A stretch of 64,000 bases of DNA from Mycolicibacterium fluoranthenivorans (lineage in GTDB: Bacteria > Actinomycetota > Actinomycetes > Mycobacteriales > Mycobacteriaceae). Each line of letters opens with the position of its first letter. The stretch's first letter is position 1. The position numbers and the translations under genes are program-made. The DNA lies in assembly GCF_011758805.1 (NCBI RefSeq), contig NZ_JAANOW010000002.1:620001-684000 (forward strand), read 5' to 3'. Below are positions 41,675 to 50,046 of this stretch, piece after piece. Under the pieces are notes generated by a model that had not been told where the DNA came from, did not search any database, and saw only the letters and a program-made list of their open reading frames with translations.

Positions 41675-43185
41675 TGCTCACCCGCTTCGTCCGAATCCAA
41701 CTCATCATCTTCGCGGTCGCCACGGTCGTGGGGCTGGTGACCATGTTCGCGGTGTACCTGCAAGGCCCCGTTCTCTTGGGAATCGGGAGACTCACCGTCA
41801 CCGTGCAGCTGCCGAGCGGCGGCGGCCTTTACCGGCTGGCCAATGTCACCTACCGGGGCGCACAGATGGGCAAGGTGACCGACGTCAGGCTCACCCGGGA
41901 CAGGGCCGAGGCGATCCTCTCGCTGGACCGCACCCCCCGTATCCCGGCCGATCTGGTGGCCCACGTGCGCAGTATCAGCGCGGTCGGCGAACAGTACGTC
42001 GACTTGCAGCCGCGCACCGACCAGCCGCCGTATCTCGAAGACGGCGCAGTGATCCCGCAGGAGAACGTGACGGTGCCTCAGCCGGTGGGCCCGATGCTCG
42101 ACCATGTCAGCGCATTGCTGGGTAGCGTGCCGCGGGACAAGCTCGCCACGGTGTTCGACGAGTCATCCAAGGCGTTGGACAACGCGGGTTACGACCTGGG
42201 CTCGTTGCTCGATTCCTGGGGGACCGTTTCCGGCGACCTGCGTGCCGTGGCGCCCCGCCTTACGGGACTGATCGACGACGCAACCCCGCTGCTCGACGCG
42301 CAATTGGAGTCCGACCAGGCGATCCGGACATGGGCGCACAGCCTGGCAGGCGTCACCGACAGTCTGGCAACCAACGACGCTCACATCCGGACGATCCTCA
42401 CCCAAGGACCTGGCGCCCTCGGATCCGTCACCGATCTGCTGGAACGGGTCAAGCCGACCTTGCCCATCCTGTTGGCCAACCTGACGAGCGTGAGCAAGGT
42501 CGCCGTGACGTATCTGCCGGCGCTGGAGCAGCTGATGGTGTTGATCCCGCCGTATTTTGCCGACCTGGAAGCGATCTCGCCCGGCCACAACGCCTCCGGG
42601 CTGCCGTTGGCCAACTTCCGGATCCAGATCAGTGACCCACCCGCTTGTACCGTCGGGTTCCTGCCGCCGTCGCAGTGGCGGTCACCGGCCGACACCGAGA
42701 CCGTGGACACCCCCGACGGTCTCTACTGCAAGCTTCCGCAGGACTCTCCGATCCTGGTGCGCGGGGCACGCAACCTGCCGTGTATGGGCAAGCCGGGAAA
42801 GCGGGCTCCGACGGTGGAGATCTGTGACAGCGACAAACCCTACGTACCGCTGGCGATGCGCCAGCATGCGTTGGGCCCCAACCCGATTGACCCGAATCTG
42901 CTCGCTCAGGGGGTGCCCCCCGACGACCGGGTGACCTCCGACGAGAACATCCACGCCCCGGTCGAGGGCACGGCGCCGCCGGCGCCTGCCGGCGGCGCGG
43001 CACCGGCGTCGCATCAGCGTTCCCCCGGTACCGGGCCTGCGGTGTCGGTGGCGACCTACGACCCTCGCACCGGACGCTACGCGGCTCCGGACGGATCCAC
43101 ACACATCCAGAGTGATCTCACCGACCCCGGCGCCGCGCCCGTCTGGCAGGACTTGGTGCTGAATCCGGGGATGCGCGGATCATGA
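41671..43185 (+). CDS. mceF: MceF-type MCE family protein
   Basis: 504 residues. Membrane helix about 9-29 (IQLIIFAVATVVGLVTMFAVYL), MCE domain with LPSGGGLYRLANVTYRGAQM and VGEQYVDLQPR, helical middle, and a C-terminal extension with four or more Cys (PPACTVGFLPP, DGLYCKLP, NLPCMGKPG, EICDSD) and a Pro/Ala-rich end. The Cys-rich C-terminal segment and the YxGV-to-YRGA motif are usual for MceF. Overlaps mceE and the following gene by 4 bp each. Confidence 0.92.
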   Translation: MMLTRFVRIQLIIFAVATVVGLVTMFAVYLQGPVLLGIGRLTVTVQLPSGGGLYRLANVTYRGAQMGKVTDVRLTRDRAEAILSLDRTPRIPADLVAHVRSISAVGEQYVDLQPRTDQPPYLEDGAVIPQENVTVPQPVGPMLDHVSALLGSVPRDKLATVFDESSKALDNAGYDLGSLLDSWGTVSGDLRAVAPRLTGLIDDATPLLDAQLESDQAIRTWAHSLAGVTDSLATNDAHIRTILTQGPGALGSVTDLLERVKPTLPILLANLTSVSKVAVTYLPALEQLMVLIPPYFADLEAISPGHNASGLPLANFRIQISDPPACTVGFLPPSQWRSPADTETVDTPDGLYCKLPQDSPILVRGARNLPCMGKPGKRAPTVEICDSDKPYVPLAMRQHALGPNPIDPNLLAQGVPPDDRVTSDENIHAPVEGTAPPAPAGGAAPASHQRSPGTGPAVSVATYDPRTGRYAAPDGSTHIQSDLTDPGAAPVWQDLVLNPGMRGS

Positions 43186-43661
43186 GGGTGCTCTGGCTCG
43201 TTGCTGCCGTATCCCTGGCCTTGGCGCCCGCCGAACTACCGGCCGCCCAAGCCACCATCGACGACATCGCGATCAACGGCACTCTGCGGGCGGTGTCAGA
43301 TGGGCAGTGGGCCAAGACAAATGAGGTCTTCCACGATGAATCGACGGTGTCGAGCCTGTGGACGGTGACATCGGCGTGCACGGGGGTCTTCGACTGCACC
43401 GGGACCGTGCACAGTGATCAGGGTTGGACCGCGCCGATCCGCTATCAGAGCCGGATGTGGTTCGTCAGCCGGACGTTGCCCGATTGGGAACACTGTGCCG
43501 ACGGAACGTCGGTGCCGGGCAAGCAGATCGTGAAGTTCTACCGCGACCCCGACGATCCGACGATCTTCAAAGGCTGGGACACCGTGGTCGGCCCGAGTGG
43601 CGCATGCGGTATCAACACACCGCTGGTGATCGAAATGCCCTTCAAGCTGACCCCGCCGTAG
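43182..43661 (+). CDS. Secreted protein downstream of mceF, unknown function
   Basis: 159 residues. Signal peptide of about 24 residues (MRVLWLVAAVSLALAPAELPAAQA). The mature part is beta-rich with four Cys (TSACTGVFDCTG, WEHCADG, SGACGINT), probably two disulphides. It overlaps mceF by 4 bp, so it belongs to the mce operon. Small secreted proteins of this type often follow mce genes in mycobacteria and may help to deliver substrate or stabilise the complex; the role is not known. Confidence 0.75.
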   Translation: MRVLWLVAAVSLALAPAELPAAQATIDDIAINGTLRAVSDGQWAKTNEVFHDESTVSSLWTVTSACTGVFDCTGTVHSDQGWTAPIRYQSRMWFVSRTLPDWEHCADGTSVPGKQIVKFYRDPDDPTIFKGWDTVVGPSGACGINTPLVIEMPFKLTPP

Positions 43662-43673
43662 CGGACATCACAC

Positions 43674-44150
43674 CTAGGCGTCCATCATCGCGGCGATGGT
43701 GTCGACGACACAGGCCGGCCGCTGCGACCCCTCGACCTCGACGGTCACCCGCACCGTGGCACGGCCGCCCTTGTCGTCGCGATCGATCTTGATCAGTTCC
43801 GCGCCGGCGCGGATCCGGGATCCCACCGGCACTGGTGCCGGGAAACGGAGCTTGTCGACTCCGTAGTTCACCTGCATGGACAGGCCGGTCACCTGGTAGA
43901 TCTGCTGAACCAGCACGGGCACCAGCGAGAGTGTGAGATATCCGTGTGCGATGGTGCCGCCGTAGGGCCCGGCGGCGGCCTTCTCCGGGTCCACGTGGAT
44001 CCACTGGTGGTCGCCGGTGGCGTCGGCGAACAGGTCGACTTCCTTCTGGGTGACCTCTCGCCAGTCGCTGTGACCGAGATGCTCGCCGACATGGGCCGCG
44101 AACCCCGCGATACCGTCGTACACCGTGGGTGCCGGAGGGGCCTGCGTCAT
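43674..44150 (-). CDS. MaoC-like (R)-specific hydratase
   Basis: 158 residues, single hot-dog. The catalytic pair lies in FADATGDHQWIHVDPEKA, the NodN/MaoC signature, followed by GTIAHGYLTLSL. It hydrates an enoyl-CoA to the (R)-3-hydroxyacyl-CoA. It overlaps the amidohydrolase stop by 4 bp and ends 12 bp from the convergent mce operon. Third gene of the unit isochorismatase-like, amidohydrolase, hydratase. Confidence 0.88.
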   Translation of the reverse strand: MTQAPPAPTVYDGIAGFAAHVGEHLGHSDWREVTQKEVDLFADATGDHQWIHVDPEKAAAGPYGGTIAHGYLTLSLVPVLVQQIYQVTGLSMQVNYGVDKLRFPAPVPVGSRIRAGAELIKIDRDDKGGRATVRVTVEVEGSQRPACVVDTIAAMMDA

Positions 44151-45340
44151 ACCGACACCTTGAGGCGCAGCTGCTTGATCGCGTTGCCTCCCATGATCTT
44201 CGCCTTACCCTCCTCGGAGATGCCGTCAAGCCGATCGACGAAGCTGAGCGGATCGCCGATGCCTTCGGGGTGGGGGAAGTCCGAGCCGAACATCACGTGG
44301 TCCTCGCCCATGATGTCGACGATCGACTTCACATCGTCTTCGAGGAACGGGTGGATGTAGATGTTGCGCTTGAACACCTCGACCGGGTGCTCTTCGAACT
44401 CCTTGGGCATCACCCGGTAAGCCTTGTCCAGCTGACGAAGCAGGTTCTTCACCCAACCGCTGCCGTTCTCCACGACCAACACCCGCAGGTCGGGGAACCG
44501 CGAGAGCACGCCGTGGCAGATCAGCGCGGCCAGGGTGTCCTCCATGGCGCGGAATCCCATCACCACCTCACGTAGTGCGCTGGTCTTGAACGACAGGTAC
44601 TCGTCGCCGCCCTCCCATTCCATGAGGTGCTTCTGGTACCCGCTGTCGGAAGCGTGGAACGTCACCGGGATGTCCGCCTTGACGACTTCGGCCCAGAACG
44701 GGTCGAACTCCGGCAGTCCCATGGAGCGCGATCCCCCGAACCGGCTGGGCACCGGTGCCGGTCGCACCAGAAAAGTCTTCATCCCCCGCTCGAGCGCCCA
44801 GTGGAACTCCTTGATGGCCTCGTCGACCAGAGGCAGACAGATGACCGGGGTGGCGAAGATCCGGTCCTGGTAGTTGAACGTCCAGTGCTCGTGCATCCAC
44901 TCGTTGAGGGCGTGGATGATCGCGTGCGTGAGCACGACGTCGTCGGTGGTGCGCTCCTCGATGAGGCTGGCCAGCGTCGGATACATCACGCACTGGTCGA
45001 TGCCCAACTCGTCCATCAGCTCCAGCCGCGGGGCGGGTGACTGATAGGCCGGGATGACATCCATTGCCTCGCCGATGAACTCGCGGAAGTTGAGTCCTTC
45101 GGGGTTGTTGCCGAGGAAGTAGTCCTCCGCGCTACCCGGTCGCGCTACCCGTTCGAAGGTCGGGTTCGGGATCATGTGGCTGATGTGGTCTTTGACGACG
45201 AGCTTCGGCCGGCCGTTGACCTCGACGTAGCCGACCTTGCCTCGATGCTCCTTCGGCAGGTATTTGAGCAGGGCATCCTTCGTCTCGTACATGTGATTGT
45301 CGATGTCGAAGATCGGGTACGGAAGTGAACGGGGCGCCAT
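44147..45340 (-). CDS. Amidohydrolase family 2 (TIM-barrel metal-dependent hydrolase)
   Basis: 397 residues from ATG 45340, which has AGGAGG upstream; the much longer open frame reads back over the isochorismatase-like gene and is rejected. Candidate metal ligands: Asp14/His16 (DIDNH), His229 (TFHASD), Asp354 and His357 (GSDFPHPEG); Glu291 in VENGSGW. It is close in layout to the enzyme at 48848-50044 (shared FNYQD and GSDxPHxEG). Possible C-C hydrolase or decarboxylase of the island. Confidence 0.88.
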   Translation of the reverse strand: MAPRSLPYPIFDIDNHMYETKDALLKYLPKEHRGKVGYVEVNGRPKLVVKDHISHMIPNPTFERVARPGSAEDYFLGNNPEGLNFREFIGEAMDVIPAYQSPAPRLELMDELGIDQCVMYPTLASLIEERTTDDVVLTHAIIHALNEWMHEHWTFNYQDRIFATPVICLPLVDEAIKEFHWALERGMKTFLVRPAPVPSRFGGSRSMGLPEFDPFWAEVVKADIPVTFHASDSGYQKHLMEWEGGDEYLSFKTSALREVVMGFRAMEDTLAALICHGVLSRFPDLRVLVVENGSGWVKNLLRQLDKAYRVMPKEFEEHPVEVFKRNIYIHPFLEDDVKSIVDIMGEDHVMFGSDFPHPEGIGDPLSFVDRLDGISEEGKAKIMGGNAIKQLRLKVSV

Positions 45341-45384
45341 GTGCCGTGCCTCCTGAGGGTGGTGAATATGACCATTTACGGTAG

Positions 45385-45403
45385 GTGAAAACGACGTTAT
45401 CAC
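45385..45403. promoter_or_regulatory. 19-bp palindrome upstream of the amidohydrolase
   Basis: GTGAAAACGACGTTATCAC: arms GTGA-AACG and CGTT-TCAC match as inverted repeats with mismatches only at the fifth, tenth and fifteenth bases. It lies 45 bp before ATG 45340. It contains a GAKAAY/RTTMTC pair with a three-base instead of four-base spacer. Confidence 0.45.
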
Positions 45404-46065
45404 TATCGCTGGGTAACATCCAGAATTGCTGGGCCTGACCGGGCTTCGTCCCAGGATGCGAGGACTTCGTGGGTGGTCGTCACGGTGGAGAGCAGGGCCA
45501 GCGTATTGTCGATCATCGCGTCCGCGTACTCGCGCGGGAATCCGCTGACGGCGTCCCTGGGTAGCACGAATCGATAGCCGCGGTTGACGGCATCCATGAC
45601 GAAATTCGTGATCGCGATGTTGACGGAAACCCCGACGCCGACGATCGTCCGGATACCCAGGTTCCGCAGTACCGAGTCCAGATCGGTACCCGTCATAGGT
45701 CCGACCCCGTGGGTGCGGGTAAGCACCAGATCGCTTTCCTCCGGACCGAATTCGGGAAGGACGGAGGCGGCGGGCGTACCCGGGGTGAGGTCTGCCGAGA
45801 ACGATTTGGCCGCCGCGAAGAGCCTGGCGTTGGTGTTGGATCCGCGGCCGTCGGTTCGGCGCTGGATGAGGCAGTGCACCACGGTCACGCCCGCACGGCG
45901 CGCGCCGGTGAGCAGCTCGGCGATATTCGGGATCGCCTCGCGCCGGGCCTCCGCGGCCAGCAGCGGAAGACCGGCCTCCGGGCCGATGACACCGCCTTGG
46001 CATTCCTGCGTGACGATGGCGGTGGTCGCGGGTTCGATCAGATCGCGGAGACGTGGCTGCGGCAT
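45403..46065 (-). CDS. Isochorismatase-like cysteine hydrolase lacking the catalytic Cys
   Basis: 220 residues. The fold pattern is clear: IVTQECQGGVIGPEAG at the N-terminus, TVVHCLIQRR, TGTDLDSVLRNLGIRTIVGV and GVSVNIAITNFVMDAVNRGY. In active members the last motif carries a Cys (NVCV-type); here it is NIAIT. The Asp of the DxQ motif is replaced as well (TQECQ). The protein therefore may not be a hydrolase, or belongs to a subgroup with other chemistry. It is divergent from the SnoaL-like gene, with a 16-bp operator in the 50-bp gap. Confidence 0.8.
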   Translation of the reverse strand: MPQPRLRDLIEPATTAIVTQECQGGVIGPEAGLPLLAAEARREAIPNIAELLTGARRAGVTVVHCLIQRRTDGRGSNTNARLFAAAKSFSADLTPGTPAASVLPEFGPEESDLVLTRTHGVGPMTGTDLDSVLRNLGIRTIVGVGVSVNIAITNFVMDAVNRGYRFVLPRDAVSGFPREYADAMIDNTLALLSTVTTTHEVLASWDEARSGPAILDVTQR

Positions 46066-46081
46066 GAGAACAGACGTTATC
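46066..46081. promoter_or_regulatory. 16-bp palindromic operator-like site
   Basis: GAGAACAGACGTTATC, a full match to GAKAAY-N4-RTTMTC, directly next to the start of the isochorismatase-like gene (46065) and 35 bp before the SnoaL-like gene (46116). It could control both. Confidence 0.55.
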
Positions 46082-46115
46082 GTTTGGCGGGTAGGAAATT
46101 CCAGAGGAGGCGGCT

Positions 46116-46553
46116 ATGCAACATGCGGAGATCGAGATACGTGAGTCGGTACGGCAGACCCTTTCCGACTACACGGCGGCAACTGACTCCTTCGACCTCG
46201 CGGCACTGGCGTCGTGTTTCGCCCCCGACGGCGTGCTGGAGTTCACCGGCGGCGACGGACCGCTGACCGGTCCGGCCGCCATCGAAGCCGGCCTCGGCGC
46301 CGCCCTGAGCGGCTCGCCGGAGCCGGACCGGCCTCGACCGACCTACGTCCGCCACCATGTCTCCAGCGTGCGGTTCATCTCCGTGAAGCCCGGACGGGCG
46401 CAGGTCAGCAGCTATTTCGCGGTGTACACCGACATCGGCTCCGACCACTGGGGCCGATACCGCGACGTTCTGGTTCCGCACGAGGGCCGATGGCTGTTCG
46501 CGCACCGGCGTATCACCGTGGACTCGTTCTCCGCCTCCAGTCTGATGGCGTGA
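46116..46553 (+). CDS. SnoaL-like/NTF2-fold protein
   Basis: 145 residues with the cone-shaped NTF2 pattern: N-terminal helix ESVRQTLSDYTAATDSFDLA, ALASCFAPDGVLEF, then HHVSSVRFISV and GRYRDVLVPHEGRWLFAHR. The family includes ketosteroid isomerases, polyketide cyclases and dehydratases; many members only bind ligands. GAGGAGG precedes the ATG. A small isomerase or dehydratase acting on the pathway substrate is inferred. Convergent with the LLM gene, 3 bp apart. Confidence 0.8.
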   Translation: MQHAEIEIRESVRQTLSDYTAATDSFDLAALASCFAPDGVLEFTGGDGPLTGPAAIEAGLGAALSGSPEPDRPRPTYVRHHVSSVRFISVKPGRAQVSSYFAVYTDIGSDHWGRYRDVLVPHEGRWLFAHRRITVDSFSASSLMA

Positions 46554-46556
46554 TGA

Positions 46557-47459
46557 TCACGTCGTGATGAACTCCTTGGCGAACGCCGCCGCGAGTTCGA
46601 CGTACTCGGCCCGGTCGTGGCCGGCGGGCGCGATGGTCAACCAGGTCACCCCGGCAGCGGCCAGCCGGTCGACGATCGCGTGCCGTTCGTCGGTCGACCG
46701 ATCGTCGTCGAGCAGGTTGCCCGCCGAGAAGCAGATGTCCAGCGGTTCCGTCCGGCCGACCTCGGCGGCATAGGCGCGGGCCCAGGTGATCGCCGACTCC
46801 AATTCGTCCAGCGTGGAGATCTCGGCGGTTCGGGACGCCGCGGCATAACCGAACGTGTTGAACGGTGCCCAGCCCTGCGCATGGGTCACCGCCCGGCGTA
46901 CGGCGGGCTTGCTGTTCCCGCCGATCCAGATCGGCGGTGCGGTCGCCGGTAGCGGACGCAGCCGCACGCCCCTGGCCGAGAACGAGCTGCCCACATAGGC
47001 GAGGTCGGCGCCGGAGAGGACTTTCTGCAGCACGTCGAGAGCTTCGTCGAAAAGCGCGCCGCGCGTGTCGAAGTCGACTCCCAGGGCGCGAAACTCCGGT
47101 TTCAGGTAGCCCGCCGCGGCTCCGACGATGAGTCGGTTTCCCGACAGCACCGCCAGGCTCTGAATGGACTTCGCCCCGAGGAAAGGATTGCGGTAGGCCG
47201 CAATGTACACGTTGGTCAGCACTTTGACCGTGCTGGTTGCCGCCGCGGCGAACGACAGCGCCACGAACGGGTCGAGCGCGTGGTGCCCACCGTGGTCCAG
47301 CCACTTGGCGTCCGGTGCCGGATGGTCGGTGACGTGCACGGCGGCGAATCCGGCCTCCTCTGCCGCGCGTGCGACATCGGAGATGGCGGATGCGGAGACG
47401 AACTCCGCGCCGGCGTCCACCCGCTGGGTCGGCAGTTCGAGCGAATACGAGATGGGCAC
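46557..47459 (-). CDS. LLM-class (F420-type) oxidoreductase
   Basis: 300 residues from GTG 47459, preceded by AAAGGA. Luciferase-like TIM barrel: VTDHPAPDAKW, TNVYIAAYRNPFLGAKSIQS and RLIVGAAAGYLKPEF, with PIWIGGNSKPAVRRA in the C-terminal part. Mycobacterial members of this type mostly use coenzyme F420, but flavin use cannot be excluded. It follows the acyl-CoA dehydrogenase by 11 bp, so the pair is probably one operon. Reaction unknown: hydride transfer to, or monooxygenation of, a pathway compound. Confidence 0.85.
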   Translation of the reverse strand: MPISYSLELPTQRVDAGAEFVSASAISDVARAAEEAGFAAVHVTDHPAPDAKWLDHGGHHALDPFVALSFAAAATSTVKVLTNVYIAAYRNPFLGAKSIQSLAVLSGNRLIVGAAAGYLKPEFRALGVDFDTRGALFDEALDVLQKVLSGADLAYVGSSFSARGVRLRPLPATAPPIWIGGNSKPAVRRAVTHAQGWAPFNTFGYAAASRTAEISTLDELESAITWARAYAAEVGRTEPLDICFSAGNLLDDDRSTDERHAIVDRLAAAGVTWLTIAPAGHDRAEYVELAAAFAKEFITT

Positions 47460-47470
47460 GAGGGGTCCTT

Positions 47471-48631
47471 TCAGATGGTGACGAGGTCGGCGAGGCGCCG
47501 AGCGTGGTAGCCCGGACTGCCCAAGATCAGCTCGGTGGACTTGGCCCGGCGCACGTACAGGTGCGCGTCGTGCTCCCAGGTGAATCCGATGCCGCCATGG
47601 ATGCGCATGCTGTCGAGTGCGGTCTGCAGGGCCACCTCCGAGCAGGTCATCTTGGCGACCGACGCGGCGAGGGCCAACTCGTCGGTGTCGGCGACCTGTG
47701 CGGCGTGCACCACCGCCGAGCGGGCGCCCTCGACGAGCACCAGCATGTCCGCGCAACGGTGTTTGACGGCCTGGAAGCTACCGATGGCGCGACCGAACTG
47801 GATTCGGTCCTTCGCGTAACGGACGGCCATGTCCAGGGATCGTTGGGCTACCCCCAGCTGTTCCGCCGCCAGGGCGACGGTGGCCAGATCGCTGACCCGG
47901 GCGAGCACGGGAGCGGCCGCCCCGTCGTCCCCGATAAGTCGGGCAGGCACGTCGTCGAGGCGGAGGCGGGCGGCCTTGCGGGTGCGGTCGAGCGTGACGA
48001 GCTGCTCGCGGCGCAGCCCGTCCGCGGTTCCGGCAACCGCGAACAGCGACACCCCGCGATCGGTGTTGGCCGCGACCAGGATGACGTCTGCCGCGTGACC
48101 GTCGAGCACCAGGGGAAGGTCGCCGCTGAGCCGGAATCCGTCCGGCGTCGATCGCGCGCTGGCACCGACAGAGTCCGGCGTCCAGGCCTCCAGCGTCCCG
48201 TTGAGGGCCACGGTGCCCATGCTGGTGCCGTCGACGAAGCGGGGGAGCAGGTCCGCCATGGCGGCGCGGTCACCGCTGGCCAGCACCGCCGAAGCGGCGA
48301 GCGCCACCGTGGCGAAGAACGGCGCGCACAACAGTGCTGCGCCCATCTCCTCGAATACGACGACGAGTTCGGGCATCCCCGCGCCCGCGCCGCCCCACTC
48401 CTCGGGCACCGCTATCCCGTGTAGCCCCAGCTCCCGGGCCATCTGTAGCCACACACCAGGGTCGTAGCCTGCGTCGGCCATCATGAGCGTACGCACCGCG
48501 GAGCTCGGCGACTTGGCGGTCAAAAAGTCCCGGATCGCGTGGCGCAGTTCTTCGAGTTCATCGCCCGACACGTGCCGCTCCCGCTCTGCGAGCTGCGCTC
48601 GGGTGTCGATAGGTGTGGTGTCTGCGCTCAT
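47471..48631 (-). CDS. Acyl-CoA dehydrogenase
   Basis: 386 residues from ATG 48631 (AGGACC ahead of it). DRIQFGRAIGSFQAVKHRCAD and RIHGGIGFTWEHDAHLYVRR are the family signatures; the loop that is YTExxxGSD in typical enzymes is ALNGTLEAWTP here, so it resembles the altered subunits of heteromeric ACADs. FAD-dependent desaturation of an acyl-CoA. It leads a two-gene unit with the LLM oxidoreductase, divergent from the amidohydrolase operon at 48848. Confidence 0.86.
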   Translation of the reverse strand: MSADTTPIDTRAQLAERERHVSGDELEELRHAIRDFLTAKSPSSAVRTLMMADAGYDPGVWLQMARELGLHGIAVPEEWGGAGAGMPELVVVFEEMGAALLCAPFFATVALAASAVLASGDRAAMADLLPRFVDGTSMGTVALNGTLEAWTPDSVGASARSTPDGFRLSGDLPLVLDGHAADVILVAANTDRGVSLFAVAGTADGLRREQLVTLDRTRKAARLRLDDVPARLIGDDGAAAPVLARVSDLATVALAAEQLGVAQRSLDMAVRYAKDRIQFGRAIGSFQAVKHRCADMLVLVEGARSAVVHAAQVADTDELALAASVAKMTCSEVALQTALDSMRIHGGIGFTWEHDAHLYVRRAKSTELILGSPGYHARRLADLVTI

Positions 48632-48780
48632 GCGGTCCTGGCCTTCATCGTTGATTGGCAAGGGATTTGATTCCCTGGCCGCCTCGGCGGGTCGGTCCGC
48701 GACACCGGTGCCCGCCGAGGGTGGATGCGTCGGCCCACACGGGTGTCAGGCCACATCTCTTGCACCGTTGCTATAGGCAT

Positions 48781-48795
48781 TATCGGAAGACGATA
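48781..48795. promoter_or_regulatory. TATCG inverted repeat in divergent promoter
   Basis: TATCG-GAAGA-CGATA, a perfect inverted repeat, 19 bp upstream of the 16-bp site. Together they fill the AT-rich part of the 216-bp gap between two divergent operons. Confidence 0.4.
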
Positions 48796-48813
48796 GTATC
48801 TTTTCTGAAAAGA

Positions 48814-48829
48814 GAGAATATTCATTCTC
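48814..48829. promoter_or_regulatory. 16-bp palindromic operator-like site
   Basis: GAGAATATTCATTCTC, a full match and perfect in both arms. It lies 19 bp before GTG 48848 and just before the ribosome binding site GGAAGGAG, where a bound repressor would block transcription. Confidence 0.65.
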
Positions 48830-48847
48830 ACCGGAAGGAGCTGCGTC

Positions 48848-50044
48848 GTGACGGCGAGACTCGATTATGGGATCTTCGACTGCGATACCCACTGCTACGA
48901 GACGCGGGACGCGTTCACCCGTTATCTGCCCAAGGCGTTTCACGACCGGGCCATCACCCCGGTTCGGTCGGCCGACGGGAAGGAGGTCATTCTCGCCGGA
49001 CACCGGATCGCGACGTTCAACAGCGAAGCCGGACTCGGGTTCGACCTGGCGTACCGGCCCGGTTCGCTCAAGGAAATGCTCAAGCAGATGGGCTCGGGTA
49101 ATCCCGACGAGACCTACGAGCCCCAGCCGATGCAGGCCGAGTGGCTCGAGCGGGAACCGCGGCTGAGGGTGATGGCCGAGCAGAATGTCGAGCGCGCGGT
49201 CATCTTCCCCGCGGGGATGGCGCTGGCCGCCGAGCACTACGTTGACGACACCGCGGCGTTGTATGCCAATGTTCGTTCCTTCAACCGCTGGTTCGACGAG
49301 ACCTGGGGGTTCAACTACCAGGACAAGATCTATGCGACGGCGCTGTTGTCGCTGCGCGATCTGGAATCCGCCATCGCCGAGACCGAGGCCATCATCGAGC
49401 AGGGCGCCAAGATGGTGCTGCTCCCGACGGGCCCCGCGCACGGCCGCTCCCCGGGCGATCCGTATTTCGACCCCATTTACGCGCGTCTGCAGGAGGCCGG
49501 CTGCACGCTGGTGTTCCATATCCAGCCGTTCTGGTACTTCAACGCCATCTCCCCGGCGTGGGGACACGATCCCGACCCGGCGGCGTGGCACATGTCGGCC
49601 TGGCAGTGGATGAACATCTACGGTCAGCGGCCCATCGAGGACACCTTGTCCGCACTCATCTTCGACAACCTCTTCGGTCGCTTCCCCGGTCTGAACGTCC
49701 TGGTCGCTGAGCACGGCGCCGAGTGGGTGCCGCAGTTCGTCGTCCACATGGACAAGAGCCGTGGCATGGGCCGCAACGGACCCTGGATCGGCGGCAAGCT
49801 GACCGAGCGGCCGTCCGATATCTTCCGGCGCCACGTGGGCGTGGTTCCTTACCCGGAGGACGACGTCCCGGCCATTGTGGGGCGGCTCGGCTACGACGAG
49901 TGCCTGTTGATGGGATCCGATTACCCGCACGCCGAGGGTCTGGCCGAGCCCGCCGATTTCGTCAAGCTCCTGGACCCGCTGGACGAGGCCGCTAAGAAGC
50001 GCATCATGCGGGACAACGCGGATCAGTTGTTGGTTCGAGGATAG
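48848..50044 (+). CDS. Amidohydrolase family 2 (TIM-barrel metal-dependent hydrolase)
   Basis: 398 residues. Candidate ligands: Asp13 and His15 (DCDTHCYE), His224 (VFHIQPFW), Asp358 and His361 (GSDYPHAEG); Glu288 in AEHGAEW. GTG 48848 has GGAAGGAG upstream. It leads a plus-strand operon with two acyl-CoA dehydrogenase subunits and a CoA ligase, so its substrate or product is probably a CoA ester or an acid to be activated. Related to the enzyme at 44147-45340. Confidence 0.88.
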   Translation: MTARLDYGIFDCDTHCYETRDAFTRYLPKAFHDRAITPVRSADGKEVILAGHRIATFNSEAGLGFDLAYRPGSLKEMLKQMGSGNPDETYEPQPMQAEWLEREPRLRVMAEQNVERAVIFPAGMALAAEHYVDDTAALYANVRSFNRWFDETWGFNYQDKIYATALLSLRDLESAIAETEAIIEQGAKMVLLPTGPAHGRSPGDPYFDPIYARLQEAGCTLVFHIQPFWYFNAISPAWGHDPDPAAWHMSAWQWMNIYGQRPIEDTLSALIFDNLFGRFPGLNVLVAEHGAEWVPQFVVHMDKSRGMGRNGPWIGGKLTERPSDIFRRHVGVVPYPEDDVPAIVGRLGYDECLLMGSDYPHAEGLAEPADFVKLLDPLDEAAKKRIMRDNADQLLVRG

Positions 50045-50046
50045 CG

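Noticed and set aside
45341..46003. N-terminal extension of the amidohydrolase to 46003
   Set aside because: It overlaps the isochorismatase-like gene in another frame and is Arg-rich; ATG 45340 has AGGAGG and gives the normal family N-terminus.
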